Position numbers and translations under genes: made by a program. This document shows, piece by piece, positions 23,420 to 32,439 of a DNA stretch of 44,931 nt. Source of the stretch: Saprospiraceae bacterium (GTDB lineage Bacteria > Bacteroidota > Bacteroidia > Chitinophagales > Saprospiraceae); contig JANQHF010000059.1 in the NCBI GenBank assembly GCA_028282725.1, forward strand, positions 1 to 44,931. Direction: 5' to 3'. How positions within the stretch are numbered: position 1 is the first letter of the stretch; each line of letters starts with the position of its first letter. The notes beneath the pieces were generated by a model. The model saw only the letters and a program-made list of their open reading frames with translations. It was not told the origin of the DNA and made no database searches.

Positions 23420-24421
23420 ATGTCTGAAGGTTTGAATACAGAACTGAAATACAAGTTTGACATCCTGGTATGCATCGCCCTGGCTTGTCTTATTTGCTGT
23501 GTATGTAATCACCACGAAATACCTCGGTCAGGGGTTCAACTTCGATTAGATGTACACGAAGGATCGATCGACATGCTGGCAAACGATACATTGATCCTCA
23601 GATATCACCTGAAGGAGATCCAACCCGGGAATGATCTTCCTGGCTATTATGCACGCAGTGGCCATGTCCATCCGCTCCGCACTCCTGACGGCCAGGTGCT
23701 GACTGATGGTTTTCCTGAAGGTCATACACATCAGCACGGGCTTTTTATGACGTGGGTCAATGTGCGTTTCAAGGATGAAAAAATAGATTTTTGGAATCAA
23801 CAGAATGGTACCGGGACCGTTAGACATCATTCATTGGTTGGCGAACAGAGGTCGGTTGATACGATTGGATTTACAGTGAAACTCGAGCACGTCAGCCTCG
23901 ACCAGGGTGCGGTTATTGTCGAGGATCGAAGGTATCAATTGATCCGTCTCGACAGTTTGATTGTTCTGGATATCACGAGCAACCAGATGAATCCGGGTTC
24001 TGATTCGATCTATCTTGATCAATATCACTATGGTGGAATGGCATTCCGGGGATCGGCGTTCTGGAATCTCGAAGATGATTCCTTTGCCGATTCCATGAAG
24101 GTGGTTACAAGCCAGGGGTTCAATAGAATGGATGCCAATCATTCACGTCCTTATTGGACAGCGGCATATGGTCAACTACCTTCTTCCATAGGTGGAGTTG
24201 TAATGTTTTGCCATCCGTCGAATTTCAGGTTTCCCCAGCCCGTCAGGGTGCATCCTGAGATGCCATACTTCGTGTATACACCTGTCTATCTAGGACCTAT
24301 GTATATCGAGCCCGGGGCGGTCTTTCAATCCAGATACAGGATCTTTCCTTTTGACGGTCCTCCGGATATACCCATGATTGAAAGTATTTGGAAGAATTAT
24401 GGAGGTAGTTTTGAAGACTAA
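23420..24421 (+). CDS. DUF6807 (PmoA-like) lipoprotein
   Basis: 333 residues. An N-terminal hydrophobic segment ILVCIALACLICCVC ends in cysteines that could be lipidated. The core contains the family-typical SGHVHPLRTPDGQVL, GHTHQHGLFMTW and YHYGGMAFRG, then HPSNFRFPQPVRVHP and the final FDGPPD. It belongs to DUF6807, formerly called PmoA family, often found in Bacteroidota and Planctomycetota near sugar and glycan catabolism. Despite the old name it is not a methane monooxygenase. The many conserved His suggest metal or sugar binding. It is divergent from pcm with about 135 bases between. Confidence 0.85.
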   Translation: MSEGLNTELKYKFDILVCIALACLICCVCNHHEIPRSGVQLRLDVHEGSIDMLANDTLILRYHLKEIQPGNDLPGYYARSGHVHPLRTPDGQVLTDGFPEGHTHQHGLFMTWVNVRFKDEKIDFWNQQNGTGTVRHHSLVGEQRSVDTIGFTVKLEHVSLDQGAVIVEDRRYQLIRLDSLIVLDITSNQMNPGSDSIYLDQYHYGGMAFRGSAFWNLEDDSFADSMKVVTSQGFNRMDANHSRPYWTAAYGQLPSSIGGVVMFCHPSNFRFPQPVRVHPEMPYFVYTPVYLGPMYIEPGAVFQSRYRIFPFDGPPDIPMIESIWKNYGGSFED

Positions 24422-24639
24422 TGAATCTTCGTCAAGCACTTGGTCCCGTTTATTTGTTATTGGTTGATCTGTTTATTTATCTGTCTACCAAAGCACCTAC
24501 GGACGTAAGTACCTAAGATCTTAGTGGCTCTGCTGAAGTCATCTCGCTATAAGCGGAGCAGGCACCCAAATTGGACTTCTGCAGGCTCAGTCTAAAAAGT
24601 TGAGTGATGCGCCCATAAGCACTTACTGACCTAAGCACC
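24422..24639. repeat. intergenic region with 16-base-periodic repeats and dyads
   Basis: Four copies of AAGyACyTw lie in two pairs, each pair exactly 16 bases apart: 24491/24507 and 24617/24633. The 16-mers AAGCACCTACGGACGT (24491) and AAGCACTTACTGACCT (24617) match at 13 positions. A perfect 12-base palindrome CTAAGATCTTAG lies at 24513-24524, and GCTCTGC (about 24527) can pair with GCGGAGC (about 24556). GGACTTCTGCAGGCTCAGTC (about 24574) resembles a short sequence common between genes in environmental bacteria (memory, not checked). The last copy runs into the DUF4340 stop codon. Confidence 0.5.
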
Positions 24640-25563
24640 TTACTCTCCCTGCTCAACCAGGTCTTTCAGGTCGAGCCAGATCCTTTTTGCCACCCCTAAG
24701 CTGTCTGATCTGAAGACCAGTTGATTTCCGACATTTGATCGAATGATATAATCACTCGAATCCCGATAGATGTCTACAACTGACGCCTCACCACTTTCAA
24801 ATGAATAAGAAAGTGCACCAACTTTTTCAAATGTATTCAACTCACTCGTTTCTTCCACATTGCTACCGACAATGTCGGAAACAGTGCTGATATAACTGAC
24901 GATTCCTGATGAATCAATGGCCCTTCCGGATGCATCTACCCAGATGGAATTATTCATCGACAGGGTGTGTCGGCCTGGTCCTTCCTGGAGTTGTATGGAT
25001 TGAAGAGTGGTGGGTTCGAACTTCAATAAGGTCTTATCTCTCATAGCATCGAAGCCCTGATTCAAAGACATACTTAAAAATCCATCCAGGGCAAAGATGT
25101 CATCTTCACTTACCTTTCGCACGTAGGAAGTAGCACTTCTGGTCTGTTGATTGAAGTTAAATCGACCGACAATAAAGTCTGCCACCACTTTGTCTCCGGC
25201 CTGCACAGAGATTCTCAAACCATTGGTTTCGTCCACCTCGTAATCCATCCATTTTTCCCTGGACCTTGAAACCAGGCGTTGAATTTCGATTTGGGCAATC
25301 GAACGCAGCATTGACTGCACACTCGTAGCTCCGGCTACGTTTGAAATAGCTCCTTGCTGAACTTGCCAACGTCCATTGGATCGCTCGAGCGTATAGGGAT
25401 CGCCTGGCGATTTAGGCGCAACGGTGATTTTGGTAACCTGTGAGGTATCAATGGAGACGAAGATGGGATCAAAGCTCGTATCCTCATTTCCCTGGAATAT
25501 TTTGGTAGCCGCATAGATCACCAGCAGTCCGATAAATATGATGGCCAGTATTTTGTTATTCAT
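24640..25563 (-). CDS. DUF4340 membrane-anchored protein
   Basis: 307 residues: one N-terminal membrane helix (ILAIIFIGLLVIYAATKIF), then repeated beta-rich units. ITVAPKSPGDPYTLERSNGRWQV and the later KLRFEPTTLQSIQL-like stretch are the internal repeats typical of DUF4340. These proteins follow GldG-type genes in many phyla and are thought to be periplasmic parts of that ABC system, but their function is not established. It is the last gene of the four-gene minus operon, 28 bases after the GldG-like gene. Confidence 0.88.
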   Translation of the reverse strand: MNNKILAIIFIGLLVIYAATKIFQGNEDTSFDPIFVSIDTSQVTKITVAPKSPGDPYTLERSNGRWQVQQGAISNVAGATSVQSMLRSIAQIEIQRLVSRSREKWMDYEVDETNGLRISVQAGDKVVADFIVGRFNFNQQTRSATSYVRKVSEDDIFALDGFLSMSLNQGFDAMRDKTLLKFEPTTLQSIQLQEGPGRHTLSMNNSIWVDASGRAIDSSGIVSYISTVSDIVGSNVEETSELNTFEKVGALSYSFESGEASVVDIYRDSSDYIIRSNVGNQLVFRSDSLGVAKRIWLDLKDLVEQGE

Positions 25564-25591
25564 AGCTTCTATCGCTGAGTTGAGTCACTTG

Positions 25592-27085
25592 TCAAATTTG
25601 TTCTTCCATTCTCTTCATGCGGATTCTCCTGTTCCTTTGTGACCTGATAAATCCATACAGGATGACCAGGGCAATGGGAAGGAGAAAGTTCAGCCACTTG
25701 ATCTGTGCCTGTTGTGCATCTTCGAGGTCCTTGATGGGCCGCGTCATTACGCCCTTGGTTCGCAAATCAATCAGGCCTGTATCATCGGATAGCCAGTCAA
25801 TGGTATTGGACATCAACGATACGTTGTCGGGAGTCTGACTCCTTCCTTGGCTTCCCATTGGGAAATCCCCATCTGTGTAGACGACTATTTTGGATTCTGT
25901 ACCAATGGGATTTCGGGTGGTCAATACACCGCCGATGGTTAGGAAAGGATGCCGGAAGTCCGAAGAGCCCCAATTTTTTTGTACGTCAAAGAAAGTAGGC
26001 ACGTTGATCTTACCTGAATTTTGTGATGTTTTTACGATCGGGTCAAAAGTCGTCATACTATCAGGCAGGTACGTGATGGGGCTTGCAAACTGAAAGACCA
26101 CTTGCTCCAATCCACGTGTTACCGGATGATCCTCGAATTCATTGATCATAGGGAAATAAGGAAATTGCACTGCAGTATTGATCGTGAAAAATCCCTGTCT
26201 CTGCTGTACCTGAACCTGGCCTGATCGGGCATCCACTGCAAAACTCGGTTCTACGATGATACCCTTGGAGGCCAGCCATTCGGTAATGCCCGTGCCGGTA
26301 GCGGTGCCTTGTGCGGTTTGAAAATCTCCCTGTACTGCGTTGTATGCAATGCTCAGATTACCGCCTCTATCCAGGAATTGGTCCAACTTAAAGAAATGAA
26401 TGGGAGGAATGCTGTCCATTGGATTAATCATCATGAGTGTTTTGAATCTCGGGGGTACTTCAGTCTCATTTTCGAGATTCAGAGTTTCGACACTATATAG
26501 GATATTCAATGATTGGTTGAGTAAGGCGAGATCCTGAAAATTTGATTCACCATGACCCTGGATCAATCCTATGGATGGTTTTTCTACCTGCGCAATTTTC
26601 TTGATGGCAGTAGTTAACTGGTATTCCATTGGGCCTTCTGGTTGGATCAGCGGAATGATGTCCTGACCTGATTCTGATTTACAGACAGCACCGAGATAGG
26701 CCGTCTTTTGAACCGACTCATTTTTTTCACGTACCTGTATGAGCATCGGTGAGATGCCATTTTGCTGGGCTTCCTGCTCTTTCACCGGATCCTCGCCCGG
26801 ATCTATGAATTCAAAATTGACCATTCCCCTGGACCGGGTTGCATACTCGTTGAGCAAGTCGCGAAAATCTTCCCTGGTTTTGATGAGTTGCTGGGGGAGA
26901 TCCTTGGTAAAGTATGCAGTAACTGTGATCGGTTCGTCCAGCTCAGAAAGAAGATTTTTTGTGGCACTACTCAATGTATACTGCTTGTCCTTGGTGACGT
27001 CCCATCGGAAAAAATAATCTCTTGACAGAAGGTTGATCAGCAGTAGAATGCCAATGATGAGTAATATGCGATAGGTATTATTCAT
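25592..27085 (-). CDS. GldG-like auxiliary component of an ABC exporter
   Basis: 497 residues: N-terminal membrane helix (ILLIIGILLLINLLS), a periplasmic ABC-type_uncharacterised domain with DVTKDKQYTLSSATKNLL, VTAYFTKDLPQQL and the glutamine amidotransferase-like fold containing SIGLIQGHGE and IVVYTDGDF, then a C-terminal helix (FLLPIALVILYGFI) and a basic tail. This is the GldG architecture. In flavobacteria GldA/F/G is needed for gliding, but homologues are widespread in non-gliding bacteria. The start follows the permease stop by two bases, indicating tight coupling. Confidence 0.9.
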   Translation of the reverse strand: MNNTYRILLIIGILLLINLLSRDYFFRWDVTKDKQYTLSSATKNLLSELDEPITVTAYFTKDLPQQLIKTREDFRDLLNEYATRSRGMVNFEFIDPGEDPVKEQEAQQNGISPMLIQVREKNESVQKTAYLGAVCKSESGQDIIPLIQPEGPMEYQLTTAIKKIAQVEKPSIGLIQGHGESNFQDLALLNQSLNILYSVETLNLENETEVPPRFKTLMMINPMDSIPPIHFFKLDQFLDRGGNLSIAYNAVQGDFQTAQGTATGTGITEWLASKGIIVEPSFAVDARSGQVQVQQRQGFFTINTAVQFPYFPMINEFEDHPVTRGLEQVVFQFASPITYLPDSMTTFDPIVKTSQNSGKINVPTFFDVQKNWGSSDFRHPFLTIGGVLTTRNPIGTESKIVVYTDGDFPMGSQGRSQTPDNVSLMSNTIDWLSDDTGLIDLRTKGVMTRPIKDLEDAQQAQIKWLNFLLPIALVILYGFIRSQRNRRIRMKRMEEQI

Positions 27086-27087
27086 AC

Positions 27088-27807
27088 TTACTTTCTTTTG
27101 GAAATCACATATTCAGAAAGAAATAAACCCAGTCCGGTAATGGACAAAAAGTAGATGACATCTTTTGAGTCTATCACACCCTTCGATACCGAACTAAAAT
27201 GCTGAGTCAGATCCAAAGTGTTGAATACATCTGACAGAAAACCACTGGTGCTATTGGATAAGATGCCAAAAAGAAACAGAAAACAGATTCCTATAAAAAT
27301 GGCAATCAAAAAGGCCACAATTTGGTTCCTCGTAATACTGCTCGCAAAAATGCCTATGGAGATGTAGGACGAACTTAGGAGCAGAAGACCAAAGTAGCCA
27401 CATAATGTTGCACCATGATCAAAGTTGCCGAGCCGGCTTACACTGATATAATACACTGCGGTAAATAACAATGCTATCAATACCATCACTAAGGCTGCCA
27501 GGAATTTGCCAAGAACTACCTGACCATCCTTTACATTCTTCGTCAATAATAATTCAAGGGTGCCTGACTTCTTCTCTTCTGCGAGGGACTTCATAGTTAT
27601 TGCCGGGATAAAAAGCAAAAGCGTCAATAAAGCTGTCTGAAAGAAGACCACGAGATCGGCCTGCTTCCTGAAGAATACATCACCGGAACCTCCTATCCAG
27701 GTGAAATAACCGGTGAGCAGCAAGAATGCGATCAAGAGAATGTAAGCAACAAGAGAATCGAAGAATGAATTGATCTCCCTACGACAAATTATCACTACTT
27801 GTTTCAT
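27088..27807 (-). CDS. GldF-like ABC-2 type permease
   Basis: 239 residues with six hydrophobic segments and the ABC-2 layout: CRREINSFFDSLVAYIL at the N-terminus, LLTGYFTW, the loop AITMKSLAEEKKSGTLELLLT before helix 3 (the E-E-K-K-G-T-LE block typical of this permease class), then VVLGKFLAALVMVLIALLF, and the C-terminal YFLSITGLGLFLSEYV. It pairs with the ATPase upstream (15 bases) and the GldG-like protein downstream (2 bases). The exported substrate is unknown. Confidence 0.9.
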   Translation of the reverse strand: MKQVVIICRREINSFFDSLVAYILLIAFLLLTGYFTWIGGSGDVFFRKQADLVVFFQTALLTLLLFIPAITMKSLAEEKKSGTLELLLTKNVKDGQVVLGKFLAALVMVLIALLFTAVYYISVSRLGNFDHGATLCGYFGLLLLSSSYISIGIFASSITRNQIVAFLIAIFIGICFLFLFGILSNSTSGFLSDVFNTLDLTQHFSSVSKGVIDSKDVIYFLSITGLGLFLSEYVISKRK

Positions 27808-27822
27808 GTGTTGGTCTACGGT

Positions 27823-28746
27823 TTAGTTGAGGGTTAAATCCCTGAATATATCTTCTAATTTGGTCTCTGAGGGTATCATTTCCAGCAAGGTCCAGGCTCG
27901 TTGAACACAGACTTGAAAAACAGCCTCGTTCGAAGTCATGTTTTCTTTACTTGTCAGTTCATATCTCTGTTCTGATTCATTCAGCATGACTACTTCATGG
28001 ACGCTGTGTATGTTCTTGAGCGTTTCCTGAATGTCCGGATTGGGTCCACCTACAATTCTTACAGTTAATACCTGCTGACCCTGAGCCTGTTTGCGCAAAC
28101 TCTCGGCTGTACCATCTGCAACGATTCTACCCTGGTCTATGATCAGGATCCTGTCACACGTTGCTTCCACTTCGGGCAGGATATGGGTGCTCAGTATTAC
28201 CGTTTTTTGTTTTCCGAGATCCTTGATCAGTTGTCGGATCTCTACAATCTGGTTGGGATCCAATCCTGTGGTTGGTTCATCCAGGATCAGGATCTCGGGA
28301 TCATGTATCATAGCCTGGGCGAGCCCCACCCTCTGTCTGAATCCTTTGGAGAGCTCACTGATTTTTTTGTGTTTTTCCCTGTTCAAGCCGCAAACCTTGA
28401 TCATATCCCTGACCTTTGCGGGAATATCTGCTTTTGGGACATTCTGCAGGGCGGCACAGAAAGCCAGGTAATCCATAACGGGCATTTCTTCGTATAACGG
28501 ATTGTGTTCAGGTAAATAACCAATATTCCCTTTAAAGGAACCGTCAAGGGCATCTTTGCCATTGATCATCACAGTCCCCTGGTCCATTTCCAGGTAATTG
28601 GTGATCATCTTCATGGTCGTTGTCTTGCCCGCACCATTTGGGCCCAGGAAGCCAACAATTTCCCCCGTTTTTACCTCAAATGATATATTGTCGACAGCTG
28701 TCTGCCCTCCGTACTTTTTCGTCAAATGTTGAATGGTAATGTCCAT
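27823..28746 (-). CDS. GldA-like ABC transporter ATPase
   Basis: 307 residues. Walker A is GPNGAGKTT, Q-loop region GNIGYLPEHNPLYEEMPV, signature LSKGFRQRVGLAQAM, Walker B ILILDEPTTGLDP and the switch His in ILSTHILPEVE. A C-terminal extension of about 90 residues follows the nucleotide-binding domain, as in GldA and the DrrA/NatA class. I prefer ATG 28746 to the TTG at 28767, as the protein then begins directly with the first beta strand. It is the first gene of a four-gene operon (ATPase, permease, GldG-like, DUF4340) that forms an uncharacterised export or envelope system. Confidence 0.92.
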   Translation of the reverse strand: MDITIQHLTKKYGGQTAVDNISFEVKTGEIVGFLGPNGAGKTTTMKMITNYLEMDQGTVMINGKDALDGSFKGNIGYLPEHNPLYEEMPVMDYLAFCAALQNVPKADIPAKVRDMIKVCGLNREKHKKISELSKGFRQRVGLAQAMIHDPEILILDEPTTGLDPNQIVEIRQLIKDLGKQKTVILSTHILPEVEATCDRILIIDQGRIVADGTAESLRKQAQGQQVLTVRIVGGPNPDIQETLKNIHSVHEVVMLNESEQRYELTSKENMTSNEAVFQVCVQRAWTLLEMIPSETKLEDIFRDLTLN

Positions 28747-28996
28747 ATTCCGATCATTAGGATTCAATATGCAATTCTAGCTCCGTCACAGAAATGAAGG
28801 ATACTTACTATTTTTTCTTAAAAAACGCGAATATAATATGTCACCAAAAAATGAATGAATTGCCACCATGGATTTTATGAATTGCTAAGAAATTTTTAAC
28901 GACTTCGGACATACGAAGGACAGAATTGCACCAGATTTATGATCCAGTCCAAATAGTTGTACTTTTCGGCGAATAGTAAACCATAGATTTCTGAAA
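28747..28996. promoter_or_regulatory. divergent promoter region with a 9-base direct repeat
   Basis: 250 bases between the GldA-like operon and the TonB-receptor operon. ATGAATTGC occurs at 28855-28863 and 28877-28885, 22 bases apart (about two helical turns), a spacing fitting a dimeric regulator. CTTCG/CGAAG forms a weak stem near 28902-28918. TACTTTTCG near 28960 is a poor -7 candidate for the plus operon. No gene is seen. Confidence 0.35.
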
Positions 28997-29686
28997 ATGC
29001 TTTTTATAAAGCGGTTCATGCTCACCTTATTCTTTATTCTTGTCATTCATCCTGTATTATATAACCAGTCGACTCAATCCATTCCAAATGTTCCATTGAG
29101 CAACCTTGTCCAGGGTACTCTCTACCTTCCGGAGTATTTATCCTTCAATGGGACCCCATTGTATAATCAAATCTGGCTGCAGGGAAATGTCAAGATTCTG
29201 AATGAAATCCATGTTGGCATCCCTCTTTGGTATGATATATACTCTGATGATCTTATTATGATTCGACTTGAAGATGGTGAAATCCTGTTCATCAAGCTTA
29301 TCAAGGAATTTATTCCTGAATTTTTCCTGGATGGCCGAAGATTTATTAACCTGGAATATAGTATGCTTAGGCATCTTCTTTTGCCTTCCGGGTTTTATGA
29401 GCTTTTCTATAACGGAACAATAAAGATGCTCTTAAAACGGCGAAAGAGGCTGACGCGCAAGGATTCACAGGATGCATTTGTGCAAGATGATATCTGGTAT
29501 TTGATCATCGATGATCAGGTATACAGGGTCAAAGGAAAAAAGGACTTATGGCAAGCCCTGGGGAAGGAGTTTAAAAAGCCGATCCAAAGTTTTCTAAGTT
29601 CAAACCGCATCCGGGTCAGGAAGGCGACAGATGCAGATTGGAAGAAAATTTCTTCATTCATCAATAATTTAAAGGAACAAGAGTGA
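28997..29686 (+). CDS. secreted protein of unknown function at the head of the TonB operon
   Basis: 229 residues. A signal peptide (FMLTLFFILVIHPVLY) precedes a region with alternating hydrophobic residues (YLSFNGTPLYNQIWLQGNVKIL, LIMIRLEDGEILFIKLIKEF) that suggests beta sheets; the last 80 residues are basic (LLKRRKRLTRKD, KKISSFINNLKEQE). I recognise no family. Its stop overlaps the TonB-receptor start in GTGA, so the two are translationally coupled. It may be an accessory of the receptor, such as a periplasmic binding or regulatory partner; this rests on context only. Confidence 0.7.
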   Translation: MLFIKRFMLTLFFILVIHPVLYNQSTQSIPNVPLSNLVQGTLYLPEYLSFNGTPLYNQIWLQGNVKILNEIHVGIPLWYDIYSDDLIMIRLEDGEILFIKLIKEFIPEFFLDGRRFINLEYSMLRHLLLPSGFYELFYNGTIKMLLKRRKRLTRKDSQDAFVQDDIWYLIIDDQVYRVKGKKDLWQALGKEFKKPIQSFLSSNRIRVRKATDADWKKISSFINNLKEQE

Positions 29687-32439
29687 GGAGTCGATTGTGG
29701 ATAGTAGTGACTGCTTGTCTTGTCAATGTCATAATCGTAAACGGGCAGGACTCCAATACCGCCATATGGGTAACAAAAGACTTTAATGATTCTCCATTTA
29801 TCGATTTTGCCGAAGAAATTCAGAAGACGACAAAGGCCCGGATCTACTTTTTTGACGGATGGGTGCGACAATTGAGGATTGTGCAGGATACCATTCCTGT
29901 AACTCTCGACCGGATCTTGTCGACAACGCTGGATAATTCAGGCTTTTATTATTACAGAAATAGTTTTCACCAATATATCATCACCCGGACACCAACAACA
30001 AATTTTCAGTGGCAAGTGACCGATCAGCCAGAAAGTAAAGAAGTGAATGAAAGCAGTGATTCCCTGCTGGCGATTTTTCAGGAGCAACAAGGAGTTCAGA
30101 AAGACTGGGTTGTTCTGGGGGATCCCTCTTCGCCTGAACAATTGCCTGCCCTTGAATTGGACGGCTTTGTAAGAAACCTTGAGACCCAGGAACCCCTCGA
30201 AGGCGCTATTATTTATGTTGAAGAATTGCAGACGGGGACGACAACCGATTCACTGGGATATTATAGATTATCATTGCCGCAAGGCCGATATGCCATCACC
30301 TTCCAAAGTATAGGATTAAAGGAATCCACAAAATACATACAGTGCTTTGCGAGCGGTCGCGTAAACGCAGCACTAGGAGAGTTGATTATGAATATTGAAG
30401 AAGTAATCGTTCGCGCAGACAGAAGAGCGAGTATTTTGAATGTACAAATGGGTGTGGAAGCATTAAAAACGGAAACGATCAAGGAATTGCCCACCCTCCT
30501 GGGAGAGGTGGATATTGTTCGTTCAGCTTTGCTTCTTCCGGGAGTTCAGACAGTTGGTGAATTTACATCAGGGATCAATGTTCGCGGAGGGGGATCAGAT
30601 CAGAATTTAATTTTGCTCAATGGAGCTCCTGTATTTAATGCAGCCCATCTTTTTGGATTTTCTTCTTCTTTCAGTCCGGACGTCATCGAGGGGTTCGAAT
30701 TATACAAAAGCAGTATCCCCGCAAAATACGGGGGGCGAATTTCGTCTGTCCTGGAAATTGATTTGAAAGAAGGAGACTCAGAACATATCCGATTGCGTGG
30801 GGGCATTAGTCCCGTTACCACTCGTATGACAGTGGAGGGACCCATTCAAAAAGATCACTCTTCATTTATCATTAGCGGTCGAACCACTTACTCGGATTGG
30901 ATCCTTGGCAGGATTGAAAATGCCTCCTTTCGAAACAGCACTGCCAATTATTCGGATATCAATGCCTACGTGCAGTCCGACCTTGGCCGAAAAGGATCTT
31001 TGGAAATCTCTTCTTATTGGAGCAACGATGACTTTCAGCTGAACGGAGACACAACGTATAATTATAAAAATGGAAACATTGCAATCCATTATCGACATGC
31101 CTTTAACGAACAATTGTTTGGAAATTTCTCCGGTCACTACAGCAACTATAGTTTCAATGTATCCAGTGTGAAGAGTCCGGAAGAGAGCTTTGACCTTTTC
31201 TATAAAATTGAATACCTGGAAGGCAAATCTCATTTTACCTGGGCACCCCACCCTGATCATATAGTTGATTTTGGGCTCAGCCTTGTTGATTATAATCTTG
31301 ATCCTGGTCAGATCGATCCTGCACTGCCAGAGTCTTTGATTAAAGAAAAGAGATTAGAGACGGAGCATGCCCTGGAAGGAAGTATGTATATCAGTAATGA
31401 ATGGACACTTTCCGACAAGGTCTCTATCTATGGAGGCCTCAGATTGACCACCTACACCTTCCTGGGACCTAATATTGTTAATGACTATTCCTCCGAAGGA
31501 CCACGAACCAGGGCCAACATCACCGGTTCTACTTCTTATGGCGAAGGGGAAGTCATTCAAAGGTACACAGCACCTGAATTCAGGACATCATTCAGGTATT
31601 CCTTTAATGATGTTTCTTCTGTTAAGGCATCTTTCAATAGAAACAGGCAATACTTAAGCATGTTATTCAATTCTGCCACCGTCTCTCCAACCGCTACCTG
31701 GAAATTGTCGGATCGTCATTTGTTACCACAGACCGGGAACCAGTTTTCATTGGGATACTATCGAAATATGTTGGACGACCGCTTAGAATTTTCAGTAGAG
31801 GGATATTACAAGCAGATTGATCATATGCTGGATTTCAAAGCAGGTGCTCAATTATTCCTGAATGAGCAATTGGAAACCGATGTTGTCAATGGTGAAGGTA
31901 GAACGTATGGAGTAGAATTACTGCTGAAAAAAAATGGGCGTAAGTTAAATGGGTGGATCAGTTACACGTATTCCAAGAGCCGCTTTCGTTCGACCAGTGA
32001 ATTTGTTCAGGATCAGATCAACCAGGGAGAATGGTTTGATACGAACTATGACAAACCACATGATTTTAGTTTGGTAGGATTTTACAGGGTGTCGCGGCGC
32101 TTCAGCATTTCCAATACCGTAGCGTATAGTACGGGGAGACCGGTGACCGTACCGGTAGCCAAATATGAATTCGCCGGAGGTACCAGGTTGCAGTACTCAA
32201 GGAGAAATGAATTCAGGGTGCCGGATTATTTCCGGTGGGATATTTCCATCAACCTGGAAGGCAGTCACAGGAAAGACAAGTTTGCTCATAATTCATGGTC
32301 AATATCTGTTTATAATATTACGGGCAGAAAGAATGTATACTCCACCTATTTTGTGAGCGATGGCCAGGATGCCAGAGGTTATCAATTATCCATTTTCGGC
32401 CAACCCTTCTTTACGCTTACCTATAATTTTAGAATGTGA
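29683..32439 (+). CDS. TonB-dependent outer-membrane receptor with STN-like and carboxypeptidase-like N-terminal domains
   Basis: 918 residues. Order: signal peptide (LWIVVTACLVNVIIVNG); an STN-like stretch (about 35-105, IWVTKDF...TLDRILSTTLDNSGFYYY) often used for signalling; linker; a carboxypeptidase regulatory-like fold (about 160-240, GFVRNLETQEPLEGAIIYVEE); the plug (about 260-360, INVRGGGSDQNLILLNGAPVFN); then a 22-strand barrel. It should import a large or scarce substrate with energy from TonB. The start is GTG, in the GTGA overlap with the upstream gene. No SusD partner follows; instead DUF4249 and MG2-type genes do, a known alternative arrangement in Bacteroidota. Confidence 0.93.
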   Translation: MRSRLWIVVTACLVNVIIVNGQDSNTAIWVTKDFNDSPFIDFAEEIQKTTKARIYFFDGWVRQLRIVQDTIPVTLDRILSTTLDNSGFYYYRNSFHQYIITRTPTTNFQWQVTDQPESKEVNESSDSLLAIFQEQQGVQKDWVVLGDPSSPEQLPALELDGFVRNLETQEPLEGAIIYVEELQTGTTTDSLGYYRLSLPQGRYAITFQSIGLKESTKYIQCFASGRVNAALGELIMNIEEVIVRADRRASILNVQMGVEALKTETIKELPTLLGEVDIVRSALLLPGVQTVGEFTSGINVRGGGSDQNLILLNGAPVFNAAHLFGFSSSFSPDVIEGFELYKSSIPAKYGGRISSVLEIDLKEGDSEHIRLRGGISPVTTRMTVEGPIQKDHSSFIISGRTTYSDWILGRIENASFRNSTANYSDINAYVQSDLGRKGSLEISSYWSNDDFQLNGDTTYNYKNGNIAIHYRHAFNEQLFGNFSGHYSNYSFNVSSVKSPEESFDLFYKIEYLEGKSHFTWAPHPDHIVDFGLSLVDYNLDPGQIDPALPESLIKEKRLETEHALEGSMYISNEWTLSDKVSIYGGLRLTTYTFLGPNIVNDYSSEGPRTRANITGSTSYGEGEVIQRYTAPEFRTSFRYSFNDVSSVKASFNRNRQYLSMLFNSATVSPTATWKLSDRHLLPQTGNQFSLGYYRNMLDDRLEFSVEGYYKQIDHMLDFKAGAQLFLNEQLETDVVNGEGRTYGVELLLKKNGRKLNGWISYTYSKSRFRSTSEFVQDQINQGEWFDTNYDKPHDFSLVGFYRVSRRFSISNTVAYSTGRPVTVPVAKYEFAGGTRLQYSRRNEFRVPDYFRWDISINLEGSHRKDKFAHNSWSISVYNITGRKNVYSTYFVSDGQDARGYQLSIFGQPFFTLTYNFRM

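Noticed and set aside
24491-24642. CRISPR array
   Set aside because: Repeats are only 9-16 bases, imperfect and without equal spacers; no cas genes.
24640-28746. Reading the GldA/F/G-like operon as proof of gliding motility
   Set aside because: These homologues are widespread in non-gliding bacteria and no other gliding genes are present here.
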